This document shows positions 47,528 to 58,570 of a stretch of DNA of 64,000 nt, in pieces. The position numbers and the translations under genes are program-made. Positions within the stretch are counted from its first letter, which is position 1. Each line of letters opens with the position of its first letter. A model generated the notes under the pieces. That model saw only the letters and a list, made by a program, of their open reading frames with translations. It was not told the origin of the DNA and ran no database searches. The DNA is from Mermis nigrescens. Taxonomy: Eukaryota; Nematoda; Enoplea; Mermithida; Mermithidae. The stretch is from contig JAVLUZ010000154.1 of assembly GCA_036768485.1 (NCBI GenBank), forward strand, positions 8,544,342-8,608,341, written 5' to 3'.

Positions 47528-48857
47528 CAGTGCCGCTCAAAAGTTTAAGGCCACCCAAGATTTAAACGCAGTGTCTGTTTTAATCGTAAATTTTTGAACT
47601 AATTATTGTTCACGAGTCTCAAAATTGAATAGGACAATGAATAACAAGTATCATCTATTAACAGTCAATAAAAAAGAATCGACTAAAAGGAAATCCGATA
47701 GCCATTAGCTTGAATTACTGCTTGTATACAAAGTGTTATCCAATTCATCGATTTGACACATTTTTCCTTTGTGATTGAACGCTAGATATCCTTCATTTTT
47801 CAATCATTTTTGCTCGTAAAATGCACTTGGGAATTATGTTGCTGAAGTCTCTCTTTCATAATTCGCTAAATATTTTTAATTGGATTGAGGTCTTCCTCGG
47901 ACTGTAGGGGTCACAATAATAAAGGCAATCCGTTCCCTACAAAATATGCTACAGTAGTTTTTGCCTTGTGTTTTATCATGCTCCTTCTGGAATCAATGTC
48001 TCGAATATTTTTCTGAGGCATTCACCAAAGAAGGAACCAAATGCTCCTTAATTAAGCAAATATATAAAGTGGTTGTAAATTTTGGGTTTGAAGGAAGGAA
48101 AACCAAATCATAACATCTTGGGCTACAAATGGACTCTAGACCAGAGCACTACATGCTCCTCTGTGTTTGACGCTTCCGGCCATACATTTGACATTTTAAT
48201 TTGTGTCTGAACGTCTGCTAAAAAACCCCTAAATTTCAAAGTAAAATAATCGAATTTTTACTCTCCGAAAAAGAAAGCCTTCGAACAATCGAGAAAAGTT
48301 CAAAAAACGAAATTTCGAGCGAAAATCAATACGATTATACGACAAAGATGCCGATTAATCGTGTGCCTCAAAACCAACGGTCCACAATCAATAGACAATT
48401 CACCCTGCATGTTAGGAGCGGTCAGACGCCAATTTTTAAAGAAGTTAGCTTTTGACCACATAGTTCTTTAGTTTACAATTTAGAGAATCGCTCCGAGTCG
48501 AAGAAGATCAGTGAAGGAATCGAACTATGTTTGTTTCTTAGGCTTATTTTGTATGACACATTAACTTATATTGAAACATTCGGCTATCACTCTTTGGAAT
48601 AGTTTAGTGTCCTTAAACATAGACGCGATATTTGATCAAAAGACCAGCAAAATGGACCGGAATCAACCCGTAATAAATCAGCTAGCAATAAACAAAATTA
48701 AAAAGGACTGAATTTTTTAAAATTAGCGGAAAAAACTGATATAGAAACTTTTTCAAAGTGAAATTTAGGCCTTTTAATTTCACAGATAAAAGCAATTTCA
48801 AAAAGCCAATTAATTTTGGAGTAATCAGTCAGGGTGGCTAACTTATGAGCGGCATTG
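47528..48857 (-). mobile_element. Tc1/mariner element (1330 bp), decayed
   Basis: TA at 47526-47527 and 48858-48859. Ends CAGTGCCGCTCAAAAGTTTA and (inverted) CAATGCCGCTCATAAGTT, continuing to gg/ccaccc. Length is typical for a full element. The left TA begins directly after the neighbouring 9-bp duplication. Confidence 0.88.
47683..47930 (-). pseudogene. Tc1/mariner transposase, C-terminal remnant
   Basis: The minus strand reads QSEEDLNPIKNI, a stop, RIMKERLQQH, then after a frame change SMNWITLCIQAVIQANGYRI and SF plus a stop. These match the 'sPDLNPIEnlW..lK' and C-terminal 'R..avI.A.G' patterns of Tc1/mariner transposases. The upstream catalytic part is badly decayed. Confidence 0.7.
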
Positions 48858-48865
48858 TATATCAG

Positions 48866-49330
48866 GATATCATCTTATGCTAAACAGGTTTATCAATGCA
48901 GACCTGACAGAAGCATATCCATTAATCTCTGAAAGTTTGCTGGTGCTTTACAAAGACCAAAAGGTAAGTAATTAAAACGGTGAAGTCTGATTGGTTTGTT
49001 GAACGCCGTTTCACGGTCTTTTTCATTAATAGGTATAGCCCAGTACGCCTCGGCTTGGTCCAGCGTGGTAAAATATTTCATGTTATTCAATGTATCCAGT
49101 AAGTCGTCTATACGTGGTAAAGGGTACACATCCTTTTTTGTTACGGTATTTAAGCCATGGAAATCTATGCATAATCTGTGTCCACCATCGTTCTTTTTAA
49201 TAAGGACAACGTTTGTCGCTCATGAAGATATATGTACTTTTGCTTATAATTTCTCTAGCCTTTTATTTCTTTAGTTATAATTTCTTTTTCTTCTGGTGAT
49301 GTGCGAAACATAAATCTACGAACAAGGTAG
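48866..49330 (-). pseudogene. gypsy reverse transcriptase, N-terminal part
   Basis: Reads FRTSPEEKEIITKEI near 49285, then NVVLIKKNDGGHRLCIDFHG, LNTVTKKDVYPLPRIDDLLD, YFTTLDQAEAYWAIPI and FNYLPFGLCKAPANFQRLMD. These are the palm and finger motifs of gypsy reverse transcriptase. The open frame 49129-48893 is the longest intact piece. Stops lie just before the catalytic DD. Confidence 0.88.
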
Positions 49331-49344
49331 TTGTCAGTGTCACC

Positions 49345-49546
49345 ATAGGTGAGCAGCACCAAAATTCTGGAAGGGGGTGCAAGATTTTTTAAAGGTCAAA
49401 AATGGTCCTGAAATGGTGGTATAGCGAAAAAATTTCGAAAAAACAACAAAAAAATTTCAAAAATTAAATTCTGGGGGGCGGGGAAGTTATTCGGCCTTCT
49501 GGGGAAATGCACACACCCCGAACAATTCCCCACGCCCACGTGTGTT
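49345..49546. repeat. S repeat copy 3, reversed (about 200 bp)
   Basis: Starts ataggtgagcagcaccaaaa and ends acgcccacgtgtgt, the reverse of copies 1 and 2. gtgtcacc lies at 49337-49344 and ttgtcacc at 49546-49553. It separates the protease-RT linker from the RT start of the gypsy pol; the text reads on across it. Confidence 0.75.
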
Positions 49547-49555
49547 TGTCACCTA

Positions 49556-49828
49556 TATTAATATTATGCTCAACAATAAATTTTTTCCCTGTATTTTTAT
49601 CGCTTAATGCATATAATTTCGGATATGAGGCTAGCAACCGCATTAATTGTTCCTTCTCTTTCTATTCTAGCTTTTCATATAATACAGCATTTCCTACAAC
49701 CAATGTCAGCTTATCCACTAGCGAGATTGGCGGGTCTGAGACACCTTTACGACACAAAATTTGATTAATTTGGTGTCGCACAAAACATTTTATGTCGCCA
49801 ATTTTTGTGCCGTGATATAACTTTATGG
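49556..49828 (-). pseudogene. gypsy protease-RT linker
   Basis: Minus strand: IGDIKCFVRHQINQIL, then LVDKLTLVV, a stop, KEKEQLMRLLASYPKLYAL, KFIVEHNINIGDT. The '..LL..YP.lya....G....veH.I..GD' pattern commonly precedes gypsy reverse transcriptase. Confidence 0.7.
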
Positions 49829-49830
49829 TA

Positions 49831-50523
49831 CGAGGGTTGTTAATTGAGTTCGTTTTAGCTGTCTAATAACTTTTTTATCAGAGTTATCAACACGCAGTTT
49901 TTTGCTCGTTATTCTGCAAATTCTGCTTTACATCTCTGAACTCATCATTTCTTCTTATCTTTTTCCGCTTTCCAGTAAAATAATTTTGTTTTATCATAGA
50001 TTAAAAATTGATTAAAAATAGTCCTAAACAGAAGGTCCCATGACTTCATTCTTCAAGGAAAAAGATAAATATTTCAGCTGAGAGTATCCAACGTTGTAAA
50101 GCACTTTTTAGAATGTTTTTTGTTCATAAAACGTGCATTTGTGATGAAGCAAATTTTTTGTCAAAATCAGCAATAAATTGAGTTTTAACGAAAAATGCAT
50201 CACTAAAAAGAGAAAATTAATCACAATGGGATTTTTGGTAGTGCATCAATGAAAGTCATAAACTGTCTTTGTTTTACCGAAATTTTGAGATCAAATGCTA
50301 ATCAGTGCCCAAGCTGCGACAAGATAAAAGTTGTTTTTCTTAACCAAAGAAGTGAGGTATTTTAAAAAATTTTTCTAGAAAAGGCGGAAAAAATAGAAAA
50401 AACTGGTGACTCTAGTAATGTAAAGCAGAAGTTGCGTCACCATATGCAAAAAACCACATGTTGATATCTCTTATACAGAAAAAGTTATTAGACAGCTAAA
50501 ACGAACTTAATTAACAACCCTCG
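49831..50523. mobile_element. Mar-N1 copy 2 (693 bp), reversed
   Basis: Ends CGAGGGTTGTTAATTGAG and TTAATTAACAACCCTCG, TA at 49829-49830 and 50524-50525. Reverse complement of 1723-2420 along its full length. It sits within the gypsy region between protease and linker, and the pol sequence reads on across it. Confidence 0.88.
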
Positions 50524-50525
50524 TA

Positions 50526-51130
50526 TACGAATTTAATTTTACAATTTGTACAGGAATTTTCTCATCCTGAATTTGGCTAACACTAGATGCAAAGTATGCG
50601 TTGTTTTGCAATCGGTGCGATTGGGCTCAAGATTCATAAATTTCACTTTTTTTGTACTGTATTGGAACTGGCGCTATGATTAATATTAAAGTTCTTGGCT
50701 TCAGTTCGCAGATCTCGTTTAATGTTATAGCTCCTCGCATTTATGGTGAATTATAAAAAAGCCTAGAACGGGGTATGTTTTCTGATTTAAATCGAACAAA
50801 TTGTTTTTCGTTGTTAAAATAATATGTTTTGAAACGTGCAAGAAAATTTGCTGCTTAAAGAAGTGAATTATTTCCTCCTTTTTTAATGAACACTATAACT
50901 ATAGTAGCACTATATAGTAGCGCTATAGTAGCGTTTCGTCTACATCGTAGGCTTTAACCGTTATATAAGCTTCGCCTGTTAGATATATGAGTTTTCCATT
51001 TGCAGCAATTGGCTTGGCCAATGTGGCCGAAATTTTTATATTAATTAGCTAATTGACAACGTCAGCGCTTAATAGGGAGTACACTACTCCCGTGTATACC
51101 AAGGCGTTAATTTCGATTTGATCATTAATA
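50526..51130 (-). pseudogene. gypsy aspartic protease, active site lost
   Basis: Minus strand: QIEINALVYTGVVYSLLSAD near 51115-51060, then KPIAANGKLIYLTGEAYITV near 51000-50945. In retropepsins the first of these is ALVDTGA..S; here the aspartate codon position reads TAC (Tyr, 51094-51096). Further downstream are several stops. It would have processed the gag-pol polyprotein. Confidence 0.72.
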
Positions 51131-51425
51131 ATCGTCCTCATGTGTGGAGTCCTAACACGAATTTGTACTGCGTAGCGACCACATGCGAATGTTCGATAAC
51201 GTTTATTTCTATGGTTTCCGCGGTTTTGTCATACATCTTGCTCTTTTATTTTTGGCCCTTTTTTATTCATGTTTATAAGGGTAAGGAGAGCATCTCCTAG
51301 CGTTGAGGGAGGATTTACATATGACGACAGGTGTTGAGCGCTTTTGTTCACCTGAGAAATGCTAAATACGCAAAATAACCTAATACCTGCTTTGATAGCG
51401 ATAAAAATGATTGCATTTATGATTA
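51131..51425. other. Upstream of the gypsy protease; unassigned
   Basis: Part may be gag or the gag-protease junction on the minus strand (basic, Arg/Asn-rich text), but no zinc knuckle was found. Confidence 0.3.
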
Positions 51426-52048
51426 TAGTCTGTTTCATTAATCCGAGAGCTTTTTCAGTAAATCTTTTCCGAGACTACAGAAGGTCTATTTTCCCTACTT
51501 ACTATAGGTCATTTACAGATCACTGTAAGGAAGGGTTTAACAATAAAATTTCTTACGGTATAATTCATTCTCGTTGCAACATACAGATGGAATTCGCTAG
51601 CATTTATAGTCCGTTTCATTTAACTTTGAGTTTTTGAAAAAATTAGATCTACAAAAGTGTTTTAAACTAATAGCATGGCTGTGATATTCTACAGTATATC
51701 GATTTATGGTGAGAAGCTTGTTATTGTCAAAGCGCATTATTGCATCAAAATTGTAAACCACTCTTGTAGCCCGATTCATGCGGATTAAAATCAAAAGAAA
51801 ACCGCAAAGTTAAATGAAACAGACTATCATCGCCAAAAACTTCCGCTTAACGTAGCGGACGTCTGATTGTCACCAAAGCAACACGGGTTCGATTCCTCAT
51901 GGGCGGTTTAGTGCGTTAAAAATGAAAGCACGGCGGCCGCTCGACCCCGCTCAACTTTTCTGTCGAGTTACAGTAAATCACCTAGTTAGGCATACTGTAG
52001 CCTTAAAAAAATTCACTGAAAAAGCTCTCGAATAAATGAAACAGACTA
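51426..52048. mobile_element. MITE with tagtctgtttcatt ends, one inside another
   Basis: Outer ends TAGTCTGTTTCATTAATCCG and the inverse (AATAAATGAAACAGACTA), similar for about 35 bp (cgagagctttttcagt). A second pair with the same first 14 bases sits inside at 51607-51826. Between the inner right end and the outer right end is a B-box-like gggttcgattcct (about 51889). No duplication of the target was legible. Confidence 0.65.
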
Positions 52049-52060
52049 TTCCTTCTGTAT

Positions 52061-52920
52061 GCCGCAGAATATACTTCGATTTTTGTGTTGATTAGAGAAA
52101 GTCTGATTTTTAGCAGATTTTAATGATTTTTCGCGCGCATCATGATTTTTTCCTAATCCGCTCTTTTTATATCTTCAATAATTCGATATTCCAAGTGTAT
52201 TTGTCATTTTCGTTACATCGGAGCATTTTTCATTACTAGTTATTCAAATGACTAGCAAAGAAAAATGCTCCGATGGAACAAAAAAGATGAATATACTTGG
52301 AATTGTGGATTATTAAGGATGTAAAAGGAGGGGACTAGGAAAAATCTACCTAAAGTCGCAAAATCTGCTAAAAATCAGACTTTCTCTAAGCAACGCAAAA
52401 AATCGAAGTATATTCTGCGGCCTCTAAAAAGTGTCTTTTTTAAATAAGGTTCAAAGTTTCAGATAAGAGTGTATAAACGAAATCTATCAAGGTTACTTTT
52501 TTAAATTGCTGGCACACAATCGTTACGGGCATGCTAGTGTATCTACATTTAGTCTGTTTCAAGTCAACTTACGCGTTTCCTACTGTTTTAAACCAACCAT
52601 GTCTCCAATTGTCTTCGATGTTTGCTATTTCATTCAATTGGCGTAGAAAGACTGTTAGTTTACTCAATATCATTTCCCATAGCTACTGCATAGCTAACGT
52701 GCTGCTTTTTCAATCATTTTTATGGTTAAATATTTATTTTAATCTGTTGGCCGCAGAATATACTTCGATTTTTTGCGTTGCTTAGAGAAAGTCTGATTTT
52801 TAGCAGATTTTGCGACTTTAGGTAGATCTTTCCTAGTCCCCTCCTTTTACATCCTTAATAATCCACAATTCCAAGTATATTCATCTTTTTTGTTCCATCG
52901 GAGCATTTTTCTTTGCTAGT
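52061..52920. mobile_element. Three-arm inverted-repeat structure
   Basis: Arm A 52061-52240 (direct), A' 52251-52422 (inverted) and A'' 52749-52920 (direct). A' and A'' are both 172 bp and by eye differ at one base. A is clearly more diverged. A and A' are separated by only 10 bp (tattcaaatg), forming a ~360-bp imperfect palindrome; A' and A'' enclose 326 bp without coding signal. Arms begin ggccgcagaatatacttcga. Confidence 0.85.
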
Positions 52921-53100
52921 ACCCTACTTTTAATTAGCATGATTTGAGTACATCAGTCAGTAAACACATACAGTAACATGCCACAATAATGACAGCAGTC
53001 CAAGAACACGGAAAACAATATTGTTCTTATCATCAGCATTATCCTTTTCAAACAAGACAACCTTACATTATTTTAACAGATCAAAGTTTTTCAGCATTAA
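52921..53100. other. Unassigned sequence
   Basis: Nothing recognised. Confidence 0.3.
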
Positions 53101-54917
53101 CTTTACGCAAATATCAAGTGTAAGGAACACTAACGCTCAGATTTGGAAGTAAAATAAATTTGTAGTATAAACTACATTTTAACAACAAATGATTAGTGCA
53201 AACTTTACACAACTACTAGGTGTAGAGAAAACTAACAGTCAGATTCCCAATTCTGATTTTACGTAGAACATTTTGAAAAAAATTAAGCTTCCGCAAGGCT
53301 CTAGAAGAAGAATTAATATGCAGTGTAAACTTTACACAAGCACAGAGTTTAAAGAAAATTTCAGTCGGATTCGTAATTCTGATATTACTCTGATATTACG
53401 ATCAACATTTATAGAAAAATTAAGTCTCCACAATGGCCCAAGGACAAATAAATATCAGATGTAAACCACTTTACACCACTGTTGAGTGCAAACAAACTGG
53501 CGTATCACATTTGCTTTCTGGTTCATTTTTAGACTTGATATTATGTCCAGACTCATAACCCAGAACTTGGCAGAAAAAAACAAGACAGAAACTCATTTTT
53601 TTGACTTTACACCTCTCGAAAAAGCTAAATATTGATGTAAACAAACGCAATTCGCTGTGACGCGTACCCCTTAGAAAGTACTTTATTTTTATCCTATTCG
53701 ACCTCTCCCGACTTCTGAACAGAGAAAGTGGCGAACAAAAATATGGACAAACACGTATTTTTCACTGTCCACCACATTGTAAACTTTAAAAATCTGAACC
53801 TAACGCCCCATTGAGTGTAAATAAATTCGGTTCGGGCCAGTTTGTAGCCCTTTGATTGTAGTACGTTTGTATGTGCCAAACTTATGTTCCGCAAAATATT
53901 TGATATGATTTACCAATTAAATACGAAAAAAACCTGTTTTTTCGCCCATTTTACACCTCAGATTTCGAACTTTACACCCCCATAAACAACTCAATATTAC
54001 GTTTTTTGAACGCGGTTTGCTTCGACGTGTAGCCCTTAAAAGTTACTTAATTTTTATTTATTCAATTTATCCCAACTCATAACCGAAAAAGTTGGCAGAG
54101 AAATCTTGGACAAAATCTGTTTTTTTACTCATCCACTAGAGTGTAAAGTTTAAACCCCTGGTACTGTGTATTGATTGTAGAAAAGTTTAAAGGTCAGATT
54201 CGTTATTCTGACCTCACGGAGAACATTTTTTCACAAAATTCATCATCCACGACGCTCTGAGCGGAAAAATTTTTTTCAGTGTAAAGTTTACACCTGCACT
54301 AATAACGCAATATTGATTGTAAAGAAACAAAATAAATTTTGACGTGTTGCGCTTAGGACGAGGCACATTTTAAAGATAGTTACCACGTTCTGTCTACTAA
54401 GTGGAGAATATGGCAGAAAAAAATTTTTTGTCCCAGACTCTTTACAATAAACCGCCTCTAAATTTAAAAATATTACTTTTGAAAAAAATAAAAAAAGACT
54501 CCCCTAGATTTTATAACTGTCTACCTTTTGAAACCAATCAGACTGCATAGAATGTAAAACTGAGTTAGATATGCTTTTGCACATGAAAACAGTAAAAAAC
54601 CGTCTAATTTACACTCCTGTGCAACAACTAATGAGTGTAAAGAAATTTTAAGACCAGATTCGTAACCTACTAATCAGGGAAAACATTTTTTTAAAATTGG
54701 CCCTCCGTAAATTATTTGAATTTTTTGTGTAAACTTTACACACTCACGACTCGCTCGGTATTGAGTGTAAACAAAAAAATGGGGGTCTTAAGTTTTTTTA
54801 TTATCTACCTTTTAAAAAAACCGCACCTCTCAGATGTGTGCCGTTATAGCTGTGAGGGGGGACATAAGTTGGGGGTACCCAAGTATATTATAGGTACGCG
54901 CTAACGCGCTACCTATG
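53101..54917 (+). repeat. T family copy, longest, with 3' hairpin
   Basis: Contains gtgtaaactttacac-type palindromes near 53326, 54280 and 54730, and the 'aaggtcagattcgttattctgacc' inverted motif near 54190. The 3' block (accgcacctctcagatgtgt, gccgttatagctgtgagg) precedes the hairpin taggtacgcgctaacgcg...ctaccta at 54891-54916. No open frame is maintained. Confidence 0.7.
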
Positions 54918-55340
54918 ATTGCAAACTTTTCTTAGTTTACATTCAATGTATTTAGTCTTGTTGCTTGGTTGGCGGGAGACGGTCGGTTGATTAAATGCTC
55001 TCTGTCATAACGTGAAAATATAATTAGTGTCTCTTCTGTATTTGACATGGTACCTACCTACTATTTGACTTCGGGTGCTATCCTAAGGGAACTCTCGAGC
55101 TTTCAGACATCAGTCCCCTTCGCCTCGATGTGCCATTCCCGTAGGTACACTTGTTTTTCTTAGATCTATTCATGACTGCAATGATCGCCTTCGAGTGGAT
55201 TCACAAAGTTCTGTTTATTTTTAGCGGAAAGATTACCGCTACTTAATTTGAATGGAGATTTTAAAATTTAAATCATCGAGGGAACATAATACAACATAAT
55301 AGTAGCAACCAATATCTAATAAAACACTTTAATTGGGTCG
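54918..55340. other. Unassigned sequence
   Basis: Contains ggtacctacctac, a frequent short motif in this window; no gene seen. Confidence 0.35.
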
Positions 55341-55348
55341 GTGCCAAT

Positions 55349-56596
55349 GAATGTGTGCCGGCTGACCGACAGTCCCGGGTGACCGACAGTCCCGGGTAAC
55401 CGACAGTCCCGGGTGACCGACAAATGGTTTTAAAAATAGATCTGTCAATCAAAAATTCCCGTCTGGCCGACAGTCCCGGGTGGCCGGCTGTACCGGGTGG
55501 CCGACAGTCCTGGGTGGCCGACTGTACTGGCTGGCCGACAATCCCGGGTGGCCGACTGTACCGGGTGGCCGACAGTCCCGGATGACCGACAAGTGGTATA
55601 ATAATAGGTTTGTCATAAAAATTCCTAACTGACTAATGATTTCAGAATTAATGCTTTTTCAAGTAGGTACCTATTTATGTACATAAATAGTTTTACCAAT
55701 GCGATAACATTGCTCATACGAATTCATAGCAAATTTAAAACATGCAGGATTTTGTAAAAAAGGCCTATTATTTACAATGCGTAATATTTTAGTGCTATCC
55801 TACTTAAACTTATTGTGGCTATCCTACGTAAACTTATTGTTTAGTGCAATCCTACTTAAACTTATTTAGTGCTATCCTACTTAAACTAAATTAGTGCTAT
55901 CCTATGTACTTAAACTTATTGTTTAGTGCTATCTTACTTAAACTTATTGTGACAAAAATGAATCTTTGATACAAAATTTTTACTTTTGATAGTTTATATT
56001 AAATATGTACATTTAATAAGTTTATATACAATATGTACATGTAATAAGTTTATATTCACATTTATGCCAGTGAAAACTTTATTGCTATTCTTAGAGAATG
56101 AAAAAATTACGTATTTCGATTTTGAAAAAATGTACGTGCATACATACATACGTACGTATGTACATATATTTATAGTAATAGTACAACCGGGTCATTTGGG
56201 AATTTTTATGCCATCTATCGATCACCCGGTACAGTGTCGGCCACCCGGGACTTTCGGCCACCCGGTATAGTCGGCCACTCGGGATTGTCGGCCACCCGGT
56301 ACAGTCGGCCACTCGGGATTGTCGGCCATCCGGTACAGTCGGCCACTCGGGATTGTCGGCCATCCGGTACAGTCGGCCACCCGGAACTGTCGGCCACCCG
56401 GTACAGTCGGCCACCCGGGACTGTCGGCCACTCGGAACAACCGGCCAGTAGGTACTGTCGGTCACTCGGGAATTTTTTGATTGACAGATCTATTTTTATA
56501 CTATTTGTCGGTGACCCGGGACTGTCGGTCACCCGGGACTGTCGGTGACCCGGGATCGTCGGTCAACCGGGACTGTCGGTCACCCGGGACGTTACC
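55349..56596. mobile_element. Foldback-like element with 17-bp-repeat arms (1248 bp)
   Basis: 8-bp duplication gtgccaat at 55341-55348 and 56597-56604. The left arm (55349-55605) and right arm (56215-56596) are inverted versions of each other, each made of 17-bp units of type ggccgacagtcccgggt, alternating with ggccgactgtaccgggt. Both arms also contain an interposed agatctgtcaatcaaaaa block. The terminal 25 bases of the two ends align without gaps (about 17 matches). Open frames through the right arm (NRPTVPGG-type repeats) are by-products. The layout recalls Drosophila FB elements; no transposase. Confidence 0.88.
55790..55960. repeat. Tandem repeat in foldback core
   Basis: Five units of about 30-37 bp sharing tagtgctatcctacttaaac, within the non-repetitive middle of the foldback-like element. 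Confidence 0.8.
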
Positions 56597-56604
56597 GTGC
56601 CAAT

Positions 56605-57350
56605 AGCGCTGCCGAGTTCAAGTGCGGTGCCGGGTTCGAGGTTGCTGGTTCAGGCAAGCTGTCAAATGGATACTACATAGTAAGTACATTTTGTGTACAT
56701 GCGGGCATATGTGTTGAGTAGTTAATTAGGTGCCTACTCAAAGGGTACCAATACATAAGATAGACGGAAAAAACATTTTATGACAAGTGGGCCGTTTATG
56801 TTCACAGCACATACCTCCTACTTTATATAGGTGCGTATGTTGTTAAACATAGCAATAAAAGTTCGACAAAATTAGAGGCTTAACATATTTTTCAAAACTT
56901 CGTAGTATTCAATTTAGAGTGACGATTGCGTCCAGCGTAATTTTTTCAGCAGAATGATATAAAATTCGTGAAAATCAGCGATTAGAAAATAGTCTTTTTT
57001 GTAACATTCATAATTTTTACGCATTTTGGTTTATGTCATTCTAGACTGCATAAGGTACCCTGCCTGCCTGATCCCTACTTCCTGCATGGGCTCAGTGAGT
57101 GCGGGAAGAGTAGCCAGCCACCATATATTCGCTTTGTTTTAAAGCATACAAATATAATGTTACCTACATACGCAGCGTAAATGCATGAGTTAACAAGCTG
57201 CCTAAATAAGAATTCACTCAATAATGAATGTGATTCTTACAAGATGACTGTCACCCTGACTTGAGACTTTCGCAATATTAGAATACTGCTGATGAAAATA
57301 AGGAAAATCGTGCAATTTAGTCATATAATTAATCCATGTAGGTAGCTTAT
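56605..57350. other. Unassigned sequence
   Basis: No gene recognised. Confidence 0.35.
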
Positions 57351-58570
57351 CAGTGTAAACTTTACACTTGTGCTAAACACGCAATATTGGGTGTATAGAA
57401 ACAAAATAAACTAGGATCTGTAACGCTAAGGTCAGATAACATTTTAAGCATAATTAGCATGTTCCGCCTACTTAGCGGAGTAGCTGAAGAAATTTCGTTT
57501 TCGTCTCGAACTCTTTACACTAAAACGATCACAGATCGAGACATAATGCGTTAAGAGAGAAAAAAATTTCACATTCTGAGATATTGTAAACTTCTACATC
57601 ATAAAACCAGTTGGACTGCACAGAAACCAAAATTGAGATAGATAAGCTTTAGGACACGCAAAGAATAAAAAAACCGTATGCTTTACACTTTTGTGCAACA
57701 ACCATTGAGTGTAAAGAAATTTTAATGTCACATTCGTAATCTACAACTCGGGGGCAACAGTTTTAAAAATGAAATTGGCCCTCCGCAAATTGTTTGATAC
57801 TCAATGCTCTGGGCGGAAAAGTGCTTATCAGTGTAAACTTTACACTTGTGCTAAACATGCAATATTGGGTGTATAGAAACAAAATAAACTAGGATCTGTA
57901 ACGCTAAGGTCAGATCACATTTTAAGCCTAATTAGCATGTTCCGCCTACTTAGCGGAGTAGCTGGAGAAATTTTGTTTTCGTCTCGAACTCTTTACACTA
58001 AAACGATCACAGATCGAGACATAATGCGTTAAGAGAAAAAAATTTCACATTCTGAGATATTGAACCCTTTACACTAAAACGATCACAGATCTAGAAATAT
58101 TACGCTAAAAGGAAAAAAACTTGGTTCTCGAGATATTGAAACCCTCTACATTATAAAACCAATTCGACTGCACAGAAACCAAAATTGAGTTAGATAAGCT
58201 GAAAACACGCAAAGAGGAAAAAACCCGTATATTTTACATTTTTGTGCAACAACCATTGAGTGTAAAGAAATTTTAAGGTTAGATTCGTAATCTAAAGCTC
58301 GCGGGCAACATTTATTTAAAAATTGGCCCTCCGCAAATAATTTGATTTTCCGGTTTACACTTTACACACTCATTGATAACTCGGTATTGAGTGTAAACCA
58401 AAAAATGGTGCATCGAGTTTTTTAATTATCTATCATTAAAAAAAACCGCACCTCCCAGGTGTGTGCCGTTGTTGCTGTGAGGGGGGACATAAAATTTGCA
58501 CTCGCTGTGATAAACATATAAGAAAAAAGGTGGCCAAGTATATAATAGGTAGCGCTATCGCGCTACCTAT
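57351..58570 (+). repeat. T family, tandemly duplicated copy with 3' hairpin
   Basis: A block of about 480 bp starting cagtgtaaactttacacttg at 57352 recurs at 57831. The second block runs on to a third gtttacactttacac near 58362, the accgcacctcccaggtgtgt block, and the hairpin taggtagcgctatcgcgcta...(58546-58569). Confidence 0.75.

Larger units (their letters stand above)
44615..51330 (-). mobile_element. Ty3/gypsy LTR retrotransposon pol, multiply interrupted
   Basis: Reading leftward on the minus strand: aspartic protease (about 51120-50526), linker (49828-49556), reverse transcriptase (49330-48866, then 46376-46060), RNase H (46030-45698), connection (45682-45473) and integrase (45488-44615). 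Four elements interrupt it: Mar-N1 (49831-50523), S (49345-49546), a 1131-bp TIR element (46386-47516) and a mariner (47528-48857). Several stops and frame changes remain apart from these. No LTRs were identified; gag is unclear upstream of 51130. Confidence 0.88.

Noticed and set aside
56091..56548. 100-codon frames with GWPTVPGGR-type repeats
   Set aside because: They come from the 17-bp units of the foldback-like arm; a repeat that is not a multiple of three is open in several frames on both strands.
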